NCBI GenBank assembly: GCA_000437375.1
Contig: FR898226.1
Span: 100,636-150,692, forward strand
DNA length: 50,057 nt
Direction: 5' to 3'
DNA from: Eubacterium sp. CAG:841
Lineage (GTDB): Bacteria > Bacillota > Clostridia > Oscillospirales > CAG-272
The notes below the pieces were generated by a model that ran no database searches, was not told the DNA's origin, and saw nothing but the letters and a program-made list of their open reading frames with translations. Each line of letters begins with the position of its first letter. Position 1 is the stretch's first letter. The translations under genes and the position numbers were made by a program. Below, one piece after another: positions 1-8,112 of this stretch.

Positions 1-25
1 AGAGTTTGCTTTAATATAAAAGGGA

Positions 26-1345
26 TTATTTATCTTCTTCGCAGATGTTAAGACCTTTGAGTTTGAAAAGGTTTATAAAGTCTTGTCTGTAGTCGCCGAA
101 TACGGTTACTCTGTGCCACATAGGCATCCAATTTTCAAGAAGTGCTCTTGCATTGCATGAAGCAACAAGCTTAGAACGGCAACCTGCATCTCCGCCCGCA
201 TTACCTACGGAAACCGAAGAGTGTATGCAAGCCCAATTGTCTGCGTTGCTCATATTTATTGTGGTAAGCTTTTCGCCGGCTGGGAATATTACCTGAACTG
301 ATGCGCCGAGCTGATCCTCAGCATGGCTTCTTATGTAGTAATCACATACCTTTGAAGAAGAAACACCGAATACCTTGCGGCAGGCAACACAGTGAGCATA
401 GATTATTTCATTGCTTGATGTGTCTACAACGGGGTCGGAAACAAATCCGTGCTTGCCTGTGAGATAGAGAGTGATGAGCGATGAAACTGTGGAATCTATA
501 TCGGCTTCACAAACGCCAAGCTCTCCGTCGTCAGCCATCTGGAAGTGGGAGAGACAGGGATACATATGACGGCTCTTGCCGTAAACGTCGTTATATGAAA
601 GTTCGAGGCAAGCTATCGTTACGGCATCCGCGCCGGTTTCTTTTATCATTTTCTTTATTGCAAGATATATCTTTGCGCTTTCTATTATGTCTGAGTGCGA
701 AGGCTCTACTGTCTTTACGGCTCCGCCTGTCCACTTTTCAGCCATAGCGGCAGCTTCATTGTCATCCGTACTGTCAAACATAGCCATAAGATCTGCTGCG
801 GTCTTGTTTATAAATTTGATACCGAAACGTTTTTCTGCAGCGCTTTCGATTTCGTTTTCAACATCGTTTTTGACAACGAGAACTGTCGTCTGTTTAAGTT
901 TCGCATTTACAACGAGCGTGCGCGCAAGACGGGCGATATCCGCATAGTCTGTCGAAGCTTCAAGCGGAACAGGAAGCTTTTCGTTTCTTATCATCGGGGA
1001 TGTGCCGGAAAGAGTTGAGCCGCTTCCGCAGAAGGGAACGTCGGCAACCGCACAGGGAATACCGTCCTTTGATTTGCGTGCGTAGAACTCGTCAAGTCTT
1101 ATCCAGTTAGTCATAAGAAGAACAAGAACGCCGTCATAGGTTGCTTTGTCGCTCTCATATACAGCTGCAGCTTCATCCTTTGAATTGTACTTAAACACAT
1201 CGAATTCTGCGTCGGGATTGTATGCTCTTACAACGGACATAATTCTTTCGGTTTCTTTTTCGTAACCGAAGTTTATATGCGGCCAACCCGGAACATTTTC
1301 TTTTTTTGCCTGAACTACTACCTTAATTTTTATCTGTTTTTTCAT
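26..1345 (-). CDS. L-fucose/L-arabinose isomerase-like sugar isomerase
   Basis: A 439-residue cytosolic protein resembling the L-fucose isomerase family, which interconverts aldoses and ketoses using a divalent metal. Visible signs are an N-terminal alpha/beta region (VLVLLMTNW), a central LSHFQMADDGELGVCEADID stretch typical of the substrate/metal domain, and a C-terminal NWMPMWHRVTVFGDYR segment like the closing part of fucose isomerases. I chose the ATG at 1345 because a GGAGG lies 6 bases upstream; the frame stays open further upstream but has no other ribosome binding site. It is transcribed divergently from an AraC regulator, which probably controls it. The natural sugar cannot be read from sequence, and no kinase or transporter is visible in the window. 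Confidence 0.75.
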   Translation of the reverse strand: MKKQIKIKVVVQAKKENVPGWPHINFGYEKETERIMSVVRAYNPDAEFDVFKYNSKDEAAAVYESDKATYDGVLVLLMTNWIRLDEFYARKSKDGIPCAVADVPFCGSGSTLSGTSPMIRNEKLPVPLEASTDYADIARLARTLVVNAKLKQTTVLVVKNDVENEIESAAEKRFGIKFINKTAADLMAMFDSTDDNEAAAMAEKWTGGAVKTVEPSHSDIIESAKIYLAIKKMIKETGADAVTIACLELSYNDVYGKSRHMYPCLSHFQMADDGELGVCEADIDSTVSSLITLYLTGKHGFVSDPVVDTSSNEIIYAHCVACRKVFGVSSSKVCDYYIRSHAEDQLGASVQVIFPAGEKLTTINMSNADNWACIHSSVSVGNAGGDAGCRSKLVASCNARALLENWMPMWHRVTVFGDYRQDFINLFKLKGLNICEEDK

Positions 1346-1406
1346 GATTGCCTCCAAAGCAATTGATTGATATAACAAATATAACATATATTTGCCCGGA
1401 TTGCTA

Positions 1407-1435
1407 TTGACTTTTACGGCTGATAATTGTATTAT
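1407..1435 (+). promoter_or_regulatory. Promoter of the AraC-family gene
   Basis: TTGACT and TATTAT separated by 17 bp, 22 bp before the AraC start. On the opposite strand the isomerase has only a poor -35 element, which would suit dependence on an activator. Confidence 0.5.
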
Positions 1436-1457
1436 TACGTTATGAGGAGGTGAAGAT

Positions 1458-2228
1458 ATGAGAGAGTACATTATAAACTCGTGCGGCGTGTCGGACTGTC
1501 CGCCCGAATGGAGCTGGATAACAGGCGAAAACGGATTTGGAGATTACGACATATGGGCAGCATTCAGAGGTCGCGGGAAAATATCGGTGGGCGGGCAAGA
1601 ATTCGATGTGTCGGCAGGCTCATGCATAGTTCTGCCTCCGCACAAGAAAATAATAGCAAGCCACGATCCGAACGATCCATTGCTTATCATTCATATACAC
1701 TTTTTCGCAAGCAATGAGAACGAAGCGCCTGTGCTTTTATCCGGAAAGTGTGTGAGCGTAAGAGATATTGTCTTTTTCAGGGATATTCTTGACAGAGTGC
1801 TGATCTGCTATTACAGAAATCTTCCGGAAAAAGCTTCGATGTGGCTTTCGGCAGCACTTTCGGAGCTTGATGCTGCGGTAGATGTAACTCCGGAAGGGGA
1901 TTCGGGAAGCAAATCAAGACCGATGATATATGAGATGTGCGATGAGATAAATTCGTCAAGAGGCGCGCCTCCGCTTCTTTCGGAATTTGCAAAAAAATAC
2001 GGATATTCAGAAGCATATCTCGGAAAGCTTTTCAGAAAGACTGTGGGTGTGGAATTTTCGGGATATGTTATAAATGCGAGGATAAACAAAGCCAAAATAT
2101 TATTGCGTTCTTCGGATTACACGGTGGGCGAAATAGCTGAGCTTCTTGGCTACTGTGACGCATGCTTTTTTGTAAAACAGTTCACAAAAATGACAGGCAC
2201 GACTCCCGGAAGGTACAGGCGGTCATAA
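1458..2228 (+). CDS. AraC-family transcriptional regulator
   Basis: A 256-residue regulator. The N-terminal half is a cupin-like sensing domain (GGQEFDVSAGSCIVLPPHK, about residues 38-60). The C-terminal 100 residues hold the paired helix-turn-helix DNA-binding domain, with YSEAYLGKLFRKTVGVEFSG and GEIAELLGYCDACFFVKQFT followed by the family ending TPGRYRR. The ATG at 1458 has a GAGGAGG 7-8 bases upstream. It is divergent from the sugar isomerase with 112 bp between the starts, so it probably senses the sugar and activates that gene. The sugar is unknown. Confidence 0.9.
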   Translation: MREYIINSCGVSDCPPEWSWITGENGFGDYDIWAAFRGRGKISVGGQEFDVSAGSCIVLPPHKKIIASHDPNDPLLIIHIHFFASNENEAPVLLSGKCVSVRDIVFFRDILDRVLICYYRNLPEKASMWLSAALSELDAAVDVTPEGDSGSKSRPMIYEMCDEINSSRGAPPLLSEFAKKYGYSEAYLGKLFRKTVGVEFSGYVINARINKAKILLRSSDYTVGEIAELLGYCDACFFVKQFTKMTGTTPGRYRRS

Positions 2229-2272
2229 AAATAACCAAAAATACAGGTGCTTACAGGGCAAAAAACGGACAC

Positions 2273-2301
2273 ATAGTTACAAATTTGTGAACTATTTTTT
2301 A
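2273..2301 (+). terminator. Weak terminator after the AraC gene
   Basis: ATAGTT and AACTAT arms around an inner CAAATTTG palindrome, followed by six T residues. The stem is AT-rich, so termination may be partial. Confidence 0.45.
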
Positions 2302-2307
2302 TTGCTA

Positions 2308-2335
2308 TTGCAATTTGAAAAAAAGTTTGTATAAT
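2308..2335 (+). promoter_or_regulatory. pckA promoter
   Basis: TTGCAA at 2308-2313 and TATAAT at 2330-2335 with a 16-bp spacer. This predicts a leader of about 80 nt before the pckA start. Confidence 0.65.
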
Positions 2336-2352
2336 AGACAATAGGGAAATTT

Positions 2353-2397
2353 GGGATTTGTCCCATAACAGATCGATGCGCCTTTGACATCAAGGCG
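2353..2397 (+). promoter_or_regulatory. Two small hairpins in the pckA leader
   Basis: Within the predicted 5' leader, GGGA-N4-TCCC (2353-2364) and CGCCTT-N7-AAGGCG (2379-2397) can each fold. The second ends about 20 nt before the ribosome binding site AAAGAGG. They could stabilise the mRNA or bind a regulator; no known riboswitch fold was recognised. Confidence 0.3.
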
Positions 2398-2424
2398 AGA
2401 AATACAAAAAAAGAGGTATGTTTT

Positions 2425-4029
2425 ATGAAAAAAATCGATTTGACCAAGTATGGAATTACCGGAACGACAGAGGTCGTTTATAACCCTTCTTATGAAATGC
2501 TTTTCAAGGAAGAAACAAAGCCTTCTCTTGAAGGATACGAAAAGGGACAGGTAAGTGAGCTTGGCGCAGTAAACGTTATGACGGGTATATATACCGGTCG
2601 TTCTCCTAAGGATAAGTTCATCGTTGTCGATGAGAATTCAAAGGATACCGTTTGGTGGACATCGGACGAGTATAAAAACGACAACCATCCCGCCACAAAG
2701 GAAGCTTGGAATGCAGTTAAGGCTATTGCAATAAAAGAGCTTTCAAACAAGAGACTTTTTGTTGTAGACGCATTCTGCGGAGCAAACAAAGACACTCGTA
2801 TGGCTATACGTTTTATAGTTGAGGTTGCATGGCAGGCTCATTTTGTAACGAATATGTTCATAAAGCCCACAGCTGAAGAGCTTGAAAACTTTGAACCTGA
2901 TTTTGTTGTTTACAATGCTTCAAAGGCAAAAGTTGAAAATTACAAGGAACTCGGTCTCAACTCCGAAACAGCCGTAATGTTCAACATTACAAGCCGTGAA
3001 CAGATAATCGTAAACACATGGTACGGCGGCGAAATGAAGAAGGGTATGTTCTCAATGATGAACTACTATCTGCCGCTCAAGGGCATTGCATCTATGCACT
3101 GTTCGGCAAACACCGATATGAACGGTAAAAACACAGCTATCTTCTTCGGACTTTCCGGCACAGGTAAAACAACGCTTTCGACAGACCCCAAGAGACTTCT
3201 CATCGGCGATGACGAGCACGGCTGGGATGATAACGGCGTCTTCAATTTCGAGGGCGGTTGCTATGCAAAGGTTATCAACCTTGACAAGGATTCCGAACCC
3301 GATATATACAACGCTATCAGACGCGATGCGCTTCTTGAAAACGTTACTCTTGACGAAAACGGTAAGATAGACTTCAACGATAAGAGCGTTACGGAAAACA
3401 CCCGTGTTTCTTATCCTATTGACCACATTAAAAATATTGTACGTCCCGTATCGACTGCTCCTGCCGCAAAGAGCGTTATATTCCTTTCGGCTGACGCATT
3501 CGGCGTACTTCCTCCCGTTTCCATACTTACTCCCGAACAGACGCAGTATTACTTCCTCTCCGGATTTACTGCTAAGCTCGCAGGTACGGAACGCGGTATA
3601 ACAGAGCCTACACCTACATTCTCTGCTTGCTTCGGTCAGGCGTTCCTTGAACTTCACCCCACAAAGTATGCGGAAGAGCTTGTTAAAAAGATGCAAAAGA
3701 GCGGAGCAAAGGCTTATCTTGTAAACACAGGCTGGAACGGCACAGGCAAACGTATATCCATTAAGGATACGCGTGGAATTATCGACGCTATTCTCAGCGG
3801 TGATATCGATAAAGCACCTACAAAGAAGATTCCTTACTTTAACTTCGAAGTTCCCACGGAGCTTCCCGGCGTTGATTCAGGAATTCTTGATCCTCGCGAC
3901 ACATATGCCGATGCTTCCGTATGGGAGACAAAGGCGCTTGATCTCGCAGGAAGATTCATTAAGAATTTCTCTAAATACGAAGGCAACGAAGCAGGCAAAG
4001 CACTTGTTTCCGCAGGTCCTCAGAAATAA
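2425..4029 (+). CDS. pckA: Phosphoenolpyruvate carboxykinase (ATP)
   Basis: A 534-residue enzyme of normal family length that interconverts oxaloacetate and ATP with phosphoenolpyruvate, CO2 and ADP. In fermentative gut Clostridia it often runs toward oxaloacetate, for succinate formation or ATP gain. The P-loop GLSGTGKT is at residues 242-249 and the kinase-2 metal site LIGDDEHGWD at 259-268. The substrate loop GRSPKDKF is at 58-65 and the active-site segment NTWYGGEMKKGMFSMMNY at 197-214. AGAGG precedes the ATG. It is a single-gene unit with its own promoter and terminator. Codon use with many C-ending codons fits high expression. Confidence 0.97.
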   Translation: MKKIDLTKYGITGTTEVVYNPSYEMLFKEETKPSLEGYEKGQVSELGAVNVMTGIYTGRSPKDKFIVVDENSKDTVWWTSDEYKNDNHPATKEAWNAVKAIAIKELSNKRLFVVDAFCGANKDTRMAIRFIVEVAWQAHFVTNMFIKPTAEELENFEPDFVVYNASKAKVENYKELGLNSETAVMFNITSREQIIVNTWYGGEMKKGMFSMMNYYLPLKGIASMHCSANTDMNGKNTAIFFGLSGTGKTTLSTDPKRLLIGDDEHGWDDNGVFNFEGGCYAKVINLDKDSEPDIYNAIRRDALLENVTLDENGKIDFNDKSVTENTRVSYPIDHIKNIVRPVSTAPAAKSVIFLSADAFGVLPPVSILTPEQTQYYFLSGFTAKLAGTERGITEPTPTFSACFGQAFLELHPTKYAEELVKKMQKSGAKAYLVNTGWNGTGKRISIKDTRGIIDAILSGDIDKAPTKKIPYFNFEVPTELPGVDSGILDPRDTYADASVWETKALDLAGRFIKNFSKYEGNEAGKALVSAGPQK

Positions 4030-4040
4030 TTCAATAACAA

Positions 4041-4070
4041 AATTCCCGGCTAAAAGCCGGGAATTTTTTT
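4041..4070 (+). terminator. pckA terminator
   Basis: AATTCCCGGC, loop TAAAA, GCCGGGAATT, followed by a run of T residues: a strong intrinsic terminator. Confidence 0.9.
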
Positions 4071-4078
4071 CATATAAT

Positions 4079-4107
4079 TTGATTTTTATTATTGTATGTG
4101 ATATAAT
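4079..4107 (+). promoter_or_regulatory. Promoter of the methyltransferase-galT operon
   Basis: TTGATT at 4079-4084 and TATAAT at 4102-4107 with a 17-bp spacer, 30 bp before the first start codon. Confidence 0.7.
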
Positions 4108-4136
4108 ATGACAAATATTTTGATTTTGAGGGTGTT

Positions 4137-5258
4137 ATGAATTATAAATATGTCGCTACCTGTCTTTTCGGACTTGAAGGGTTGCTTGGAGCAGAGATCG
4201 ACGCACTTGGATTTCACAGAACGGAAACGATAGACGGCAGAGTTTATTTTGAGGGCGATGAAACTGCGGCGGCAAAGGCAAATATATGGCTTCGTACGGC
4301 GGAAAGAGTTTTTCTTGTGCTCGGAAGCTTTCCCGCTCCGACATTTGATGAGCTTTTTGAGGGTACAAAAGCGCTGGATTGGGAAGAATTCATCGGCAAA
4401 GACGATGCATTTCCCGTTAAAGGTCATTCCGTAAAAAGTATGCTCACAAGTATTCCGGACTGTCAGAAAATCGTGAAAAAAGCTGTTTCGGTAAAGCTCG
4501 GCGGTGTTTATCATACAGATTGGATGAAAGAAACCGGCACGAAATATCAGATAGAGTTTTTCATTCTTAAAGATGTAGCTACTCTTATGATAGATCTTTC
4601 CGGAACTGCGCTTCACAAAAGAGGCTATCGACCGGAATCGGCGGCTGCACCGCTGAGAGAAACTCTTGCGGCGGCACTTGTTAAAATTTCAAGACCGAGA
4701 GAAGATGTGCTTTTTTGGGATCCGATGTGCGGCAGCGGAACAATACCTACCGAAGCCGCGCTTATGATGACAAACACAGCCCCGGGACTTTATCGCGGGT
4801 TTTCCGGAGAGATGTATCCGTTTATCGGGACAAAAATTTGGAATGATGCAAGGGAAGAGGCGCTCAGCCTTATAAAGCGAACGGAGTTTGAAGCGTATGC
4901 TTCTGATATTGACGGAGACTGCGTTGAACTTGCGAAAAAGACTGTTAAAAATGCCGGTATGGACGGTATCGTCAAGATTTTTCGCAGAAACGCTCTTGAA
5001 ATAACAAGTGAGGGCAGAAGAGGAACAATCGTCTGCAATCCTCCGTACGGAGAGAGGCTTCTTGATATAAAAGAAGCGGAAAAACTGTATGCCGCAATGG
5101 GTAAACATTTCAGAACGCTTGAACCGTGGCAGATATATATTATTACGAGCAATGAAAATTTTGAGCGTCTTTACGGCAGGCGAGCGGATGCAAAGCGAAA
5201 GCTTTACAACGGTATGATACCTTGCACATATTATCAATTCTTTAAGAAAAGGACGTAA
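4137..5258 (+). CDS. THUMP-domain class I SAM-dependent RNA methyltransferase (RlmL/YpsC type)
   Basis: A 373-residue protein of the family that includes the methyltransferase half of RlmL (23S rRNA m2G2445) and Bacillus YpsC. The first 160 residues hold the ferredoxin-like and THUMP RNA-binding region. The Rossmann methyltransferase follows, with SAM motif DPMCGSGT at 195-202 and catalytic NPPYGERL at 301-308, the signature of N-methylation of guanine. GAGGGTG precedes the ATG. galT begins 5 bases after its stop, so the two are co-transcribed although their functions look unrelated. The exact modified base is inferred from the family only. Confidence 0.9.
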   Translation: MNYKYVATCLFGLEGLLGAEIDALGFHRTETIDGRVYFEGDETAAAKANIWLRTAERVFLVLGSFPAPTFDELFEGTKALDWEEFIGKDDAFPVKGHSVKSMLTSIPDCQKIVKKAVSVKLGGVYHTDWMKETGTKYQIEFFILKDVATLMIDLSGTALHKRGYRPESAAAPLRETLAAALVKISRPREDVLFWDPMCGSGTIPTEAALMMTNTAPGLYRGFSGEMYPFIGTKIWNDAREEALSLIKRTEFEAYASDIDGDCVELAKKTVKNAGMDGIVKIFRRNALEITSEGRRGTIVCNPPYGERLLDIKEAEKLYAAMGKHFRTLEPWQIYIITSNENFERLYGRRADAKRKLYNGMIPCTYYQFFKKRT

Positions 5259-5263
5259 TAAAA

Positions 5264-6760
5264 ATGTTGAACAAGAGAATAGCACAGCTTATAAATTATG
5301 CCGTAAAAAACGGACTTATAACCGCAGAGGACAGAATATGGGCGACGAACAGACTTCTTGAAGCAATGGTCGAAGACGAATATTCAGAGCCGACGGAAGT
5401 TGAAGATTGCGAGCTTGAAGAAATCCTTTCATCGCTTTGCGATATTGCATCCGAAAAAGGACTTCTCGGAGGAGAAAGCGTTGTTTACAGAGATCTTTTT
5501 GACACAAAGCTTATGGGACTTCTCACTCCCGCTCCGCATGAGGTAATATCGGAATTCGGCAGAAGATATGCTGTTTCTCCGAGAAACGCGACGGATTGGT
5601 TCTATGATTTTTCACGCAGTACGGACTACATAAGAACATACCGTGTGAAAAAAGATATGAAATGGATGTATCCGTCAGAGTTTGGCGATATAGATATTAC
5701 GATCAATCTTTCAAAGCCTGAAAAGGACCCGAAAGCTATTGCAGCTGCAAAAAATGCTCCGCAAAGCGGATATCCGAAGTGCGCTCTTTGCGCCGAAAAT
5801 GAAGGATATGCCGGAAATATTCGCTCGGCGGCAAGAAACAATCACAGAATAATTCCAATTACGCTCGGCGGAGAAAAGTGGTATTTGCAGTATTCGCCTT
5901 ATGTTTATTACAACGAGCATTGCATAGCGCTTTCCGGCGAGCATAGACCGATGAAGATAAATCGTGCGCTTTTTGACAAAATGCTTGATTTTGTAACTAT
6001 ATTCCCGCATTACTTTATCGGATCAAATGCGGATCTGCCGATAGTGGGCGGCTCTATCCTTTCTCACGATCATATGCAGGGCGGAAGATATGAGTTCGCA
6101 ATGGAAAGGGCGCCGATAACGAGAGCTCTCTCTTTTGACGGATTTGAAAATGTTGAGGCCGGAATTGTTGAATGGCCGCTTTCGGTTATAAGATTGCGTT
6201 CGGACGACATGACGGCAATAGCCGATCTTGCCGAAAAAATACTTGAAGAATGGCGCAGATATACAGACGAAGATGCATTTATTTTTGCGGAGACGGAAGG
6301 TGTCCCTCATAATACCATAACACCGATAGCGCGCAGAAGAGGCGAAAAGTTTGAGCTTGACCTCGTTTTGCGAAACAATATTACAACGGAAGAACATCCG
6401 CTTGGTGTATATCATCCTCATGCCGACAAGCACAATATAAAGAAAGAAAACATAGGGCTTATAGAAGTAATGGGCCTTGCCGTACTTCCGGCAAGACTTA
6501 AAAATGAGATGCATTTGCTGAAAGAAGCTATACTTTCGGGTGCAGATATTTCAGCTGATGACAGAATAAACAAGCATGCAAAGTGGTTTGAATCATTCAA
6601 GGATAAATATGTTTTCACCGAAGCCGATACGGAAGAAATTCTTAAAGGTGAGATAGGCAAAACGTTTACAGCCGTACTTTGCGACGCCGGTGTTTACAAA
6701 CGTACAGCAGAAGGAGAAGAGGCAATGATGAGATTCATCCGTCATTGCAACGGCAAATAA
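5264..6760 (+). CDS. galT: UDP-glucose-hexose-1-phosphate uridylyltransferase, class II
   Basis: A 498-residue Leloir-pathway enzyme that moves UMP between UDP-glucose and galactose-1-phosphate. The length of about 500 and the motifs identify the Gram-positive class II family rather than the 350-residue E. coli type. Visible features are CALCAENEG at residues 173-181, the active-site SHDHMQGG at 267-274 and GVPHNTITPIARRR in the C-terminal domain. Ribosome binding site AAGGACG precedes the ATG at 5264. No galK or galE is present here, so the rest of the pathway must lie elsewhere. A terminator follows. Confidence 0.94.
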   Translation: MLNKRIAQLINYAVKNGLITAEDRIWATNRLLEAMVEDEYSEPTEVEDCELEEILSSLCDIASEKGLLGGESVVYRDLFDTKLMGLLTPAPHEVISEFGRRYAVSPRNATDWFYDFSRSTDYIRTYRVKKDMKWMYPSEFGDIDITINLSKPEKDPKAIAAAKNAPQSGYPKCALCAENEGYAGNIRSAARNNHRIIPITLGGEKWYLQYSPYVYYNEHCIALSGEHRPMKINRALFDKMLDFVTIFPHYFIGSNADLPIVGGSILSHDHMQGGRYEFAMERAPITRALSFDGFENVEAGIVEWPLSVIRLRSDDMTAIADLAEKILEEWRRYTDEDAFIFAETEGVPHNTITPIARRRGEKFELDLVLRNNITTEEHPLGVYHPHADKHNIKKENIGLIEVMGLAVLPARLKNEMHLLKEAILSGADISADDRINKHAKWFESFKDKYVFTEADTEEILKGEIGKTFTAVLCDAGVYKRTAEGEEAMMRFIRHCNGK

Positions 6761-6774
6761 AAGCAATAAATTTT

Positions 6775-6812
6775 CCTGCAAATCGTGGCCAGTCAGATTT
6801 GCGGGATTTTTT
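6775..6812 (+). terminator. galT terminator
   Basis: CCTGCAAATC and GATTTGCGGG pair (one G-U) around an 11-nt loop, followed by ATTTTTTA. Confidence 0.8.
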
Positions 6813-6862
6813 ATGCCCAGACTTGGTATATTTCCCGAAAAAGAAAATATTTATAAAAAGGG

Positions 6863-6891
6863 TTGACAGAAAGACTGTACGGGAGTACAAT
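6863..6891 (+). promoter_or_regulatory. Promoter of the oxoamine synthase-reductase operon
   Basis: TTGACA at 6863-6868 and TACAAT at 6886-6891, 17 bp apart: near-consensus sigma-A elements. The first operator palindrome lies inside the spacer and -10 region, and the second lies just downstream at the expected start point. Confidence 0.8.
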
Positions 6892-6912
6892 AAAGACTGT
6901 ACGATAGTACAA
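6871..6912. promoter_or_regulatory. Tandem palindromic operators
   Basis: Two copies of AAGACTGTAC-N4-GTACAA, beginning 22 bp apart. Each contains the palindrome TGTAC-N4-GTACA (6876-6889 and 6898-6911; spacers GGGA and GATA). A spacing of two helical turns and overlap with the -10 and start site are typical of repressor sites, for example TetR-family dimers. The regulator is not adjacent; the TetR gene at 20046 has no demonstrated link. Confidence 0.7.
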
Positions 6913-6939
6913 ACCAAAATGTTTTACTCGGAGGAAACG

Positions 6940-8112
6940 ATGGACCTTTTTGAAAAATGCGAGAAATATACAACGGCAAAAGATATTCAAAAGCTTGGAC
7001 TTTATCCGTATTTTCATGCGCTTCAGTCACGGCAGGATGTTGAAGTTATTATGGAGGGCAAGCGCAGAATAATGCTTGGCTCAAACAATTATCTTGGACT
7101 TACAACTCATCCAGACGTTGTTGAGGCAGGCATAAAAGCATATGAGCAGTACGGTTCGGGTTGCTCGGGTTCTCGTTTTCTTAACGGAACGCTCGCTTTG
7201 CATATAGAGCTTGAAAAATCGCTGGCGGAGTTTTTGCATAAGGAGGATGTAGTTACATTCTCAACGGGATTTCAGTCCAATCTCGGAATTATAAGCGCTA
7301 TTGTCGGCAGAGGCGATTATGTTATCTGCGATAAAGAAAATCACGCCAGCATTTATGACGGATGTAAGCTCAGCTATGGCAAAATGCTCCGTTACAATCA
7401 CAGCGATATGCAACATCTTGAAGAAGTTGTTGCCACAGTGCCGAAAGATGCCGGAATACTTATTGTAACGGACGGCGTTTTCAGCATGGGCGGAGATATT
7501 GCAAAGCTTCCCGAGATTGTTGAAATAGCAAAAAAGTACGGTGCGAGAATAATGGTAGACGACGCTCATGCGCTCGGTGTAATAGGCGAAGGCGGCAGAG
7601 GAACGGCAAGTCATTTCGGACTTGAAAACGAGGTCGATATTTATATGGGCACGTTTTCAAAATCGCTTGCAAGTCTTGGCGGTTATATGGCTGCTTCAAA
7701 GCTTGTTTGCGACTATGTGCGTCACAATTCAAGACCATTTATTTTCTCCGCTTCGATAACTCCGGCATCATGTGCTTCGGCACTTGCGGCACTTCGTGTG
7801 CTCAAAGCGCATCCGGAACTGGTAGATAACCTTCAGAATATAGCAGAATATATGAGAAATAAACTTACAGAAAAGGGAGTGGAGATACGTCAATCAAAAA
7901 CTCCTATCATTCCGATATACACATATGACGCAATAAGAACGCTTACGATAACCAAAAAGCTTTATGAAGAGGGCGTTTATGCAAACAGCTCCATTCCGCC
8001 GGCGACCGCACCGAACGAATGTCTTATACGCACGAGTCTTATGGCGACTCATACAAAGCCTCTTATAGATGAGGCGACAGAAATAATTGCAAAGGTAATA
8101 AGTGAAAATTGA
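6940..8112 (+). CDS. PLP-dependent alpha-oxoamine synthase, serine-palmitoyltransferase-like
   Basis: A 390-residue enzyme of the family that condenses an amino acid with an acyl-CoA or acyl-ACP and releases CO2 (Kbl, BioF, HemA, Spt). The catalytic PLP lysine is K241 in GTFSKSLASLGG; H135 (ENHAS) and the DDAH at 207-210 are the cofactor-stacking and binding residues. Several stretches recall Bacteroidota serine palmitoyltransferase more than Kbl or BioF: LYPYF near residue 21, CSGSRFLNGTLALHIELE, and the C-terminal TPIIPIY followed by SLMATHT at 366-372. The ATG at 6940 follows CGGAGG; the open frame upstream crosses the promoter and terminator and is not used. The stop overlaps the next start (TGATG), so a reductase is translationally coupled. 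Alternatives are glycine C-acetyltransferase or a cysteate acyltransferase. Confidence 0.7.
   Translation: MDLFEKCEKYTTAKDIQKLGLYPYFHALQSRQDVEVIMEGKRRIMLGSNNYLGLTTHPDVVEAGIKAYEQYGSGCSGSRFLNGTLALHIELEKSLAEFLHKEDVVTFSTGFQSNLGIISAIVGRGDYVICDKENHASIYDGCKLSYGKMLRYNHSDMQHLEEVVATVPKDAGILIVTDGVFSMGGDIAKLPEIVEIAKKYGARIMVDDAHALGVIGEGGRGTASHFGLENEVDIYMGTFSKSLASLGGYMAASKLVCDYVRHNSRPFIFSASITPASCASALAALRVLKAHPELVDNLQNIAEYMRNKLTEKGVEIRQSKTPIIPIYTYDAIRTLTITKKLYEEGVYANSSIPPATAPNECLIRTSLMATHTKPLIDEATEIIAKVISEN

Noticed and set aside
3052..3696. A 214-codon open frame opposite pckA
   Set aside because: Shadow of a conserved, codon-biased gene; composition is not protein-like.
6871..6912. Start of a CRISPR-like array
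   Set aside because: Only two repeat units with 2 bp between them, each internally palindromic; this is an operator pair.
6679..6939. N-terminal extension of the oxoamine synthase
   Set aside because: It runs through the galT end, a terminator and the promoter; CGGAGG supports the ATG at 6940.
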